A stretch of 64,000 bases of DNA from Candidatus Edwardsbacteria bacterium RifOxyA12_full_54_48 (GTDB lineage Bacteria; Edwardsbacteria; AC1; EtOH8). Within the stretch, counting starts at the first letter, position 1. Each line of letters starts with the position of its first letter. A program made the position numbers and the translations under genes. Shown piece after piece: positions 59,113 through 64,000 of the stretch. The notes beneath the pieces are model-generated. The model ran no database searches and was not told the origin of the DNA. It worked only from the letters and a program-made list of their open reading frames with translations. Location: positions 1 through 64,000 of the forward strand of contig MFFN01000005.1 of NCBI GenBank assembly GCA_001777915.1. The letters run 5' to 3'.

Positions 59113-61686
59113 ATGAAAAAGGCAGCACTTTTAATAATATCTTTTGCCCAGATATTTTTTGTAAAGCAAATTCTGGCCACGGATTATTCGGTCATTATAA
59201 AATGCCCCGCCTATATATCCGGCCAGGCGACGTCCGGCACCGGGAATCCCTTTGCGGTTCTGGTGGGAATTGTCCCCGATACCACCGGCGAGGATTTTGT
59301 GGGCAGATGCCGCATCGGCAGTTCCAGCACCACTGCCGGGAACAACCATTTCCACTGGCAGGACAGCACCGCCTGGGACGGGGGTGTGCGCAATACCTGG
59401 GGCGGCGATCTGACGGCATACTACAATTCCAGGCATATTGCCTCCGCCGATTCCGGAGAGACCACCAAGGTCTGGTTCGTCACCAAGTGCGATACCACCC
59501 CCCAGTCGCAATACATCCTGGCCAGGATCCGAAGGCTGGTGGATACCACGGTCACCGGTTCAAACCGCGATTCTCCCCGTCAAATTGTGACGGTGATGAA
59601 CATGACCGCCCAGGGCGCCTGGATGGAAGGCCATGTATACAGCGATCCGTCATATTCTGCGCCACTGGCAAACTATGTGGTGCTGGCTTACCGGGCGGAC
59701 ACCATCGTCGGTTCCTACATCACCGAGAACAACACTATAGTCGAAGGATATGATTCGGGCGACCCCGGTTACGTCATGTTCACTGCCCCGGCCGGGACCA
59801 TCGATTCCTTCAAGGTCAGGGATATGTCCGATAACCCGGTCAATTTCTACGTAAAAAGCACCCCGCCCTGGACCATCACCGCCGGGGACACCACAAATTT
59901 CGACATCCTGCCCAACGTTCCCACCATCGTCTACACCTCGCCGGCAAACAATGCCGCCAATGTTGCGATAAATTCCCCCATTAAGATCGGGTTCAACAAG
60001 GCCATCAATCAATCCAGCTTTGCCTATAGCTGTTCCACCGGAACCTCCGGCTGGTCGGTCTCCTGGAACGGCGCCGGCGATACGGCCACCCTGACCCATG
60101 CTAACTTCAGCTATGTGACCACCTACAAATTTCAGGTGACTGCGGCCAAGGACCTTTCCAATAACGATCTGGTCCCGGGGCCCAAACCCAACCCCTTCCG
60201 CTTTGCCACCCAGCCGGACCCGGCCACCATCCCCCTAAAGATCATCTGCCTGGATGTGGGCCAGGGCGACGCCACCTTGGTGCTTTCGCCCTCCGGAAAA
60301 TCGCTGTTGTTCGATGCCGGCGAGACCGGCCGGGGGTATGGCAAGATCTGGCCTTTCTTGAGGGACAGCGTGAACCTTCACCACCTGGACTATACGGCGC
60401 TCAGCCATTACCACGAGGACCATATCGGCGGAATGGACGAGGTGATCGACAGCCTGGGGGGCCGGGATTCAATCTTAGGCTGGGGATACGACCGCGGCGG
60501 AACCTACGCCTCAACCGCCTTCACCGATTACAACACAGCTCTGGGAGCCAAACGGAAGACCATCGGACTGAGCCAGGTGATAGATCTGGGATCCGGGGTA
60601 AGCGCCAAATGCGTGGCGGTCAACGGCCAGACCTACGGAGACAACATCTCTCCCTCCGATGAGAACGATTTCGGCGCAGCCCTGCTGATACAATACGGCG
60701 GGTTCAGGATGATCGTATCCGGCGACCTGGGAGGATATAATTCGGGCGGGTACAAGGATGTGGAATCAATCCTGGCCCCGGACCTGGGCGGGGTTTCGGT
60801 GCTGCATGTCAACCACCACGGCTCGCAATACAGCAGCAATCCCACTTGGATTGCCAGCCTGGATCCCAAGGTCTCGGTCATCTCGGTGGGAAACAACGGC
60901 TACGGACATCCCACCCAGCTGGCGTTGGACCGGCTGTGCAGCGATCCCGGGGCGAATAATTATATCTACCAGACGGAGCTGGGATCGGGCGGCACCATTC
61001 CGCCGGGCCGGGGGGAAGTGGTGGGCAGCAACATCTGGATAGAGGTGACGGCCGATACCTTTACCGTCAACAGCAGCGACAAATACCCCAATCCGGTGCA
61101 GCTTTCATTTTTAACCGCAAGTGCCGATGCCCAAGGCCGGGCTGAGATCAAATGGCGCACCGAGAGCGAAAAAGACTGCGACAGATGGGAGGTTGAACGG
61201 ACGGAAGATCCTTCCGCCAGTTATGTCAGGATCGGAGAAACGGCCGGGAACGGGACCACCAATCAGCCCTCGGAATATATATTCACAGATCCCCATCAAC
61301 TGCCAGCGGGGGATTATTATTACCGGATCGCCCAATACGATTTCTCGGGCACGATAACTTATTATGGGCCGGTGAAGTTGCCGCTGGATGGCGGCGGGCT
61401 GCTGCCTGCCGAATTTAAACTGGGGAGCAACTATCCCAATCCGTTCAGCCGGGACACCAAAATAAACTATCAGATTCCCGGGGCCGGGCGGGTCAGCCTG
61501 GCGGTCTACAACGTGGCCGGACAGTTGGTAAGGACCTTGGTCAATGAAAACCGGGGGAGAGGGAAATATCAGGCGGCCTGGGACGGCAAGGACGGCACCG
61601 GGAAGGCTCTTCCCAACGGGGTTTATATGTTCCGGCTGTCGGCCGGAAACGCCAGCGGCTTAAGAAAAGTGATGCTGATAAGGTAG
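59113..61686 (+). CDS. Secreted ComEC-like metallo-hydrolase with Por/FlgD-type C-terminus
   Basis: A protein of 857 residues. Signal peptide (MKKAALLIISFAQIFFVKQI), a beta-rich N-part, an Ig-like Big_5 domain (about 270-365: TSPANNAANVAINSPIKIGF), then a ComEC/Rec2-like MBL domain (about 370-610): DVGQGDATLVLSPSGKSLLF, LSHYHEDHIGGMDE, SGDLGGYN, HVNHHGSQYSS and VGNNGYGHP. It ends with a FlgD/Por-type sorting domain (NYPNPFSRDTKINYQIPGAG; GVYMFRLSAG). The metal ligands look intact, so it may cut an extracellular phosphodiester or related bond. The sorting domain implies a type IX-like export route. Confidence 0.75.
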   Translation: MKKAALLIISFAQIFFVKQILATDYSVIIKCPAYISGQATSGTGNPFAVLVGIVPDTTGEDFVGRCRIGSSSTTAGNNHFHWQDSTAWDGGVRNTWGGDLTAYYNSRHIASADSGETTKVWFVTKCDTTPQSQYILARIRRLVDTTVTGSNRDSPRQIVTVMNMTAQGAWMEGHVYSDPSYSAPLANYVVLAYRADTIVGSYITENNTIVEGYDSGDPGYVMFTAPAGTIDSFKVRDMSDNPVNFYVKSTPPWTITAGDTTNFDILPNVPTIVYTSPANNAANVAINSPIKIGFNKAINQSSFAYSCSTGTSGWSVSWNGAGDTATLTHANFSYVTTYKFQVTAAKDLSNNDLVPGPKPNPFRFATQPDPATIPLKIICLDVGQGDATLVLSPSGKSLLFDAGETGRGYGKIWPFLRDSVNLHHLDYTALSHYHEDHIGGMDEVIDSLGGRDSILGWGYDRGGTYASTAFTDYNTALGAKRKTIGLSQVIDLGSGVSAKCVAVNGQTYGDNISPSDENDFGAALLIQYGGFRMIVSGDLGGYNSGGYKDVESILAPDLGGVSVLHVNHHGSQYSSNPTWIASLDPKVSVISVGNNGYGHPTQLALDRLCSDPGANNYIYQTELGSGGTIPPGRGEVVGSNIWIEVTADTFTVNSSDKYPNPVQLSFLTASADAQGRAEIKWRTESEKDCDRWEVERTEDPSASYVRIGETAGNGTTNQPSEYIFTDPHQLPAGDYYYRIAQYDFSGTITYYGPVKLPLDGGGLLPAEFKLGSNYPNPFSRDTKINYQIPGAGRVSLAVYNVAGQLVRTLVNENRGRGKYQAAWDGKDGTGKALPNGVYMFRLSAGNASGLRKVMLIR

Positions 61687-61701
61687 GCCATATCTGTTTT
61701 G

Positions 61702-61729
61702 AAAGGCACCGAGAAATATCGGTGCCTTT
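61702..61729 (+). terminator. Terminator of the secreted MBL gene
   Basis: AAAGGCACCGA (61702-61712) pairs with TCGGTGCCTTT (61719-61729) around GAAATA, then TTTTTATT. Confidence 0.9.
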
Positions 61730-61746
61730 TTATTATATAATTTTCC

Positions 61747-61775
61747 TTGACAGTTTAATTATATTTGACTATACT
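61747..61775 (+). promoter_or_regulatory. Sigma-70-type promoter of the 61804 gene
   Basis: TTGACA (61747-61752) and TATACT (61770-61775) are exactly 17 bases apart, 28 bases before the start codon. No other gene lies between. Confidence 0.75.
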
Positions 61776-61803
61776 ATAAACGATATAAACCCCTAAAGTG
61801 CTA

Positions 61804-63126
61804 ATGAACAATACCTTAAGAATAACGATCGGGCTGGTGTTGACAGCCGCCGTATTGGGTCTTTCCTATTGGGCAATTATGCCTGCCGGAAAGAAGCCCG
61901 GGGCTGCCCAGACCGACGAGTTGAAGATCCGCTCCGAGCTGGTGGCCAAGAACCTGGCCCGGGTGGTCTCGGATCCCTTTGCCAACCAAGACGACCTGGC
62001 ATTATCCGAGATCATTGCCCAGACCAAACAGGATTATTCCGAGGTGGCCGACCTATATCTGATCAATCTCAAGGGCACTGTTGCCGCATCCAGCAACGAG
62101 ACCGCAGTGGGGGACGAGTTGATCATTCCCTCCGGCATAAAAAAACTGGCCGGGGAATCGGTATTGGTTCAAACTGCGGGGAATCCCAAATCCCCGGACA
62201 AGGTGTACTGGGCCGCCGCCCCGGTATTGCTGGGGCGGGAGAGGATCGGCAGCGTCTACCTCCAGCTTAAAGGCAAGGCCAAGACAGCAGGGGCGGTAAA
62301 AACCCCGCAGTCCATCTATATCCTGGCCGGCCAGGCCGCAGCCCTGGTGATGATGTTCCTGCTGATGATCTTCGGTCCCAAATCGAAAGCGGCCGAGGTC
62401 TCCACCGAAGCCTTCGACAAGCTGGAACAGAAGAAAAAGGACATCGAGAAGGATCTGGAGAACAAGCGCAAGGAGCTGAAAAGGGTGGAGGCCGAGGCCG
62501 CCGACCATAACCGCTGGCTGGAGATGTTCCGTTCCGAGGAGAACGACCTGGCCGGCCAGGTCAAGAAGCTGCGCGAGGAACGGGGACAGATGGATAGTCA
62601 TCTGGATGAGGGACGCAAACAGCTGATAGAATTCGAAACCCTGCTCAGGGAGAAGCAGACCAAACTGGAGGAGGTCAGCAATCATCTGTCGGACCGTATA
62701 CAGGAGGGCATAGAACTGGATAAGAGACTGGAGCGGGTCCAGCACCAGGAGGCAGAATTGAACCAGCGGATGGTGGAACTCAAGAAGGGTGAGGAGAATC
62801 TGGCTCAGTGGCTCAAACAGTCCAAGACCGAGGTGCAGAACCTGGTCCAGTTCATAGCAGAGAAACGGGTGGAGGAGAGCGAACTGGAACAGACCATCGA
62901 GGAGAGACAGCGCTTGAACGCCGAGTTAGAGGAACGGGGGCAGCAGTTGCAGTCGCAGATCGCAGAACTGGCCAATGTCTGCGAACAGTGGAGCGCCGAG
63001 CATGAAAGGCTCTCCAACGAGGTCTCCGAAAAACAGCAGAACCTGACGGCCATCATGCAGCTGTTGGAAGGCTCCCGGACCAGGTTAGAGAAACTTCAGA
63101 AACAGGGATCGGAGGTATCCTCCTGA
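61804..63126 (+). CDS. Membrane protein with periplasmic sensor-like part and long coiled coil
   Basis: A protein of 440 residues. One membrane segment (IGLVLTAAVLGLSYWAIM), then a periplasmic segment of about 150 residues containing EVADLYLINLKGTVAASSNE, as in small CACHE-like sensor folds; a second membrane segment (AGQAAALVMMFLLMIFG, about 185-200) and a cytoplasmic coiled coil to the end (about 205-435). No output domain such as a kinase was found. It could be a signal or structural protein linking envelope and cytoplasm. Start ATG 61804 (GTG 61798 possible). The next gene overlaps its stop by one base. Confidence 0.65.
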   Translation: MNNTLRITIGLVLTAAVLGLSYWAIMPAGKKPGAAQTDELKIRSELVAKNLARVVSDPFANQDDLALSEIIAQTKQDYSEVADLYLINLKGTVAASSNETAVGDELIIPSGIKKLAGESVLVQTAGNPKSPDKVYWAAAPVLLGRERIGSVYLQLKGKAKTAGAVKTPQSIYILAGQAAALVMMFLLMIFGPKSKAAEVSTEAFDKLEQKKKDIEKDLENKRKELKRVEAEAADHNRWLEMFRSEENDLAGQVKKLREERGQMDSHLDEGRKQLIEFETLLREKQTKLEEVSNHLSDRIQEGIELDKRLERVQHQEAELNQRMVELKKGEENLAQWLKQSKTEVQNLVQFIAEKRVEESELEQTIEERQRLNAELEERGQQLQSQIAELANVCEQWSAEHERLSNEVSEKQQNLTAIMQLLEGSRTRLEKLQKQGSEVSS

Positions 63127-64000
63127 TGAGCGACTATTATTCACTGCTGGGCGTCCGCCGGGAAGCCAGCACCTCTGAGATCACGGCAACCTACCGAAAC
63201 ATCCTGAGGGAAAAATTTCAGGAAGCGGGGTATAGTTTCCTTTTTTCCGATGTCACCCAGGCCTACCGCACCCTGTCCAACCCCCAAAAGCGCAAGGACT
63301 ATGATCTACTGCTGCAAAAGGTGGTGGGCAGATACATAGTGCAGAATCCCAACAATCCTACACCGGCCGATAAGAAATATCAATCCGGGCTGAATGCCAT
63401 AGAACAAAAGAGATTCCAGGCAGCGGTTGATTTTTTCACCCAGGCCATAAAAATCGACCCCGAGAAGAGTCATTTTTACAGCCAGCTGGGACTGGCCCTG
63501 GGGATGTTCAATGGCCGGCTGGCCGAGGCCGAAAGATACTGCAAAAAGGCCATAGAACTTGAGCCCGACAATCCGGAGCTGTGCTACAACCTGGGTTTTC
63601 TCTACCAGAGGCACAACCTGGTGGATGCCGCACAACAGGCCTTTCTGCAGGCCCAGCAGGCCGAGCAGGATCGATGGGGGACCGTATTTAACCCAAGCAA
63701 CGCGGTGATCGAATTGCAGTGGACCGAAGATGAGGAGAAGCCAGCAAAAGGACCGGAGCCCATCGAAGATGAATTGCCGGGAGATACCGCAGCCCAAGAA
63801 CCGACGGAGGCGCCGGAATTAGTAGAAGACGAGTTGTCGGAAACAACCGAACCTGCGCCCGCCGACCTGTCCGCTGCAGCGCCAGCGAAGGAGGAAGATC
63901 TTCGATCCGCCGGCGGGGCTGAAGATCTGTCGGAGGCGTCAGAGATAGACAAAGAGACTGAAACCATCGAAACGCCGGGGACTGCCCAGGAAAAGCCCAC
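63126..64000 (+). CDS. J-like domain plus TPR protein (3' end outside window)
   Basis: The window end cuts an open frame that starts at ATG 63126, overlapping the previous stop by one base. The visible 291 residues start MSDYYSLLGVRREASTSEIT, a J-like fold ending SNPQKRKDYDLLL. The central HPD tripeptide of J proteins, needed to stimulate DnaK, is absent (the loop reads LREKFQEAGYSFLFSDV). Two to three TPRs follow (GLNAIEQKRFQAAVDFFTQA; AERYCKKAIELEPDNPELCY). From about residue 200 the sequence is a Pro/Glu/Ala-rich acidic linker. It is co-translated with the coiled-coil membrane protein and may bind it. Confidence 0.75.
   Translation, partial: MSDYYSLLGVRREASTSEITATYRNILREKFQEAGYSFLFSDVTQAYRTLSNPQKRKDYDLLLQKVVGRYIVQNPNNPTPADKKYQSGLNAIEQKRFQAAVDFFTQAIKIDPEKSHFYSQLGLALGMFNGRLAEAERYCKKAIELEPDNPELCYNLGFLYQRHNLVDAAQQAFLQAQQAEQDRWGTVFNPSNAVIELQWTEDEEKPAKGPEPIEDELPGDTAAQEPTEAPELVEDELSETTEPAPADLSAAAPAKEEDLRSAGGAEDLSEASEIDKETETIETPGTAQEKP

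Overview
The window looks like the chromosome of an uncultured, anaerobic, Gram-negative (diderm) bacterium. Signs of a diderm are a beta-barrel porin, an usher-like outer-membrane protein and a secreted protein ending in a FlgD/Por-type C-terminal sorting domain. Signs of anaerobic, amino-acid and organic-acid metabolism are a tungsten-type aldehyde ferredoxin oxidoreductase with its own polyferredoxin, B12-dependent methionine synthase, two rubrerythrins and threonine dehydrogenase with 2-amino-3-ketobutyrate CoA ligase genes. The mix fits FCB-affiliated or candidate-phylum lineages (TA06/Edwardsbacteria-like), but that placement is inference; no rRNA gene is present.

Region 1 (1-19127) is foreign: an integrative element whose right end abuts the 3' end of a tRNA-Lys gene (19128-19203, minus strand). 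No copy of the tRNA 3' end was seen further left, so the element probably starts before the window. Its right half (10.87-18.97 kb) holds the mobility and core genes: a membrane VWA protein, a PflA-like radical SAM enzyme, a HerA/VirB4-like ATPase, an excisionase, a tyrosine integrase and an HExxH protein. Its left half (0.3-10.7 kb) is much more AT-rich and looks like a defence-type cargo. A tightly packed run from 1952 to 10087 encodes a coiled-coil DUF2130-like nuclease, an HNH protein, an unknown protein, a PD-(D/E)XK-like protein, a Cas2/SinR-like protein, a DUF4365-like protein and a TPR protein with a winged-helix end. A DUF3883-like gene and a membrane-protein gene precede it. This combination is the best candidate here for an undescribed system.

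Region 2 (19.4-53.3 kb) is GC-rich host chromosome. It carries lactate racemase-like larA, pgk-tpiA, rubrerythrins, a metF-metH operon under a SAM-I riboswitch, an alpha-oxoamine synthase, polyferredoxin plus AOR, dtd, tdh, a DUF485/acetate-type symporter/porin operon, acpS-acs, an acyl carrier protein and two kbl paralogues, and an M23 peptidase. Between 47.75 and 52.3 kb lie several palindromic interspersed repeats and an AT-rich HEPN-like gene inserted between the two kbl copies.

Region 3 (53.4-64 kb) encodes cell-surface and export functions: a pilin-like protein, a PapD-like chaperone and an usher-like barrel whose chaperone and barrel proteins end in the same TPR module (a second possible undescribed system), a secreted ComEC-like metallo-hydrolase, a membrane coiled-coil sensor-like protein and a J-like/TPR protein running off the window end. 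A tRNA-Val gene lies at 54229-54306.
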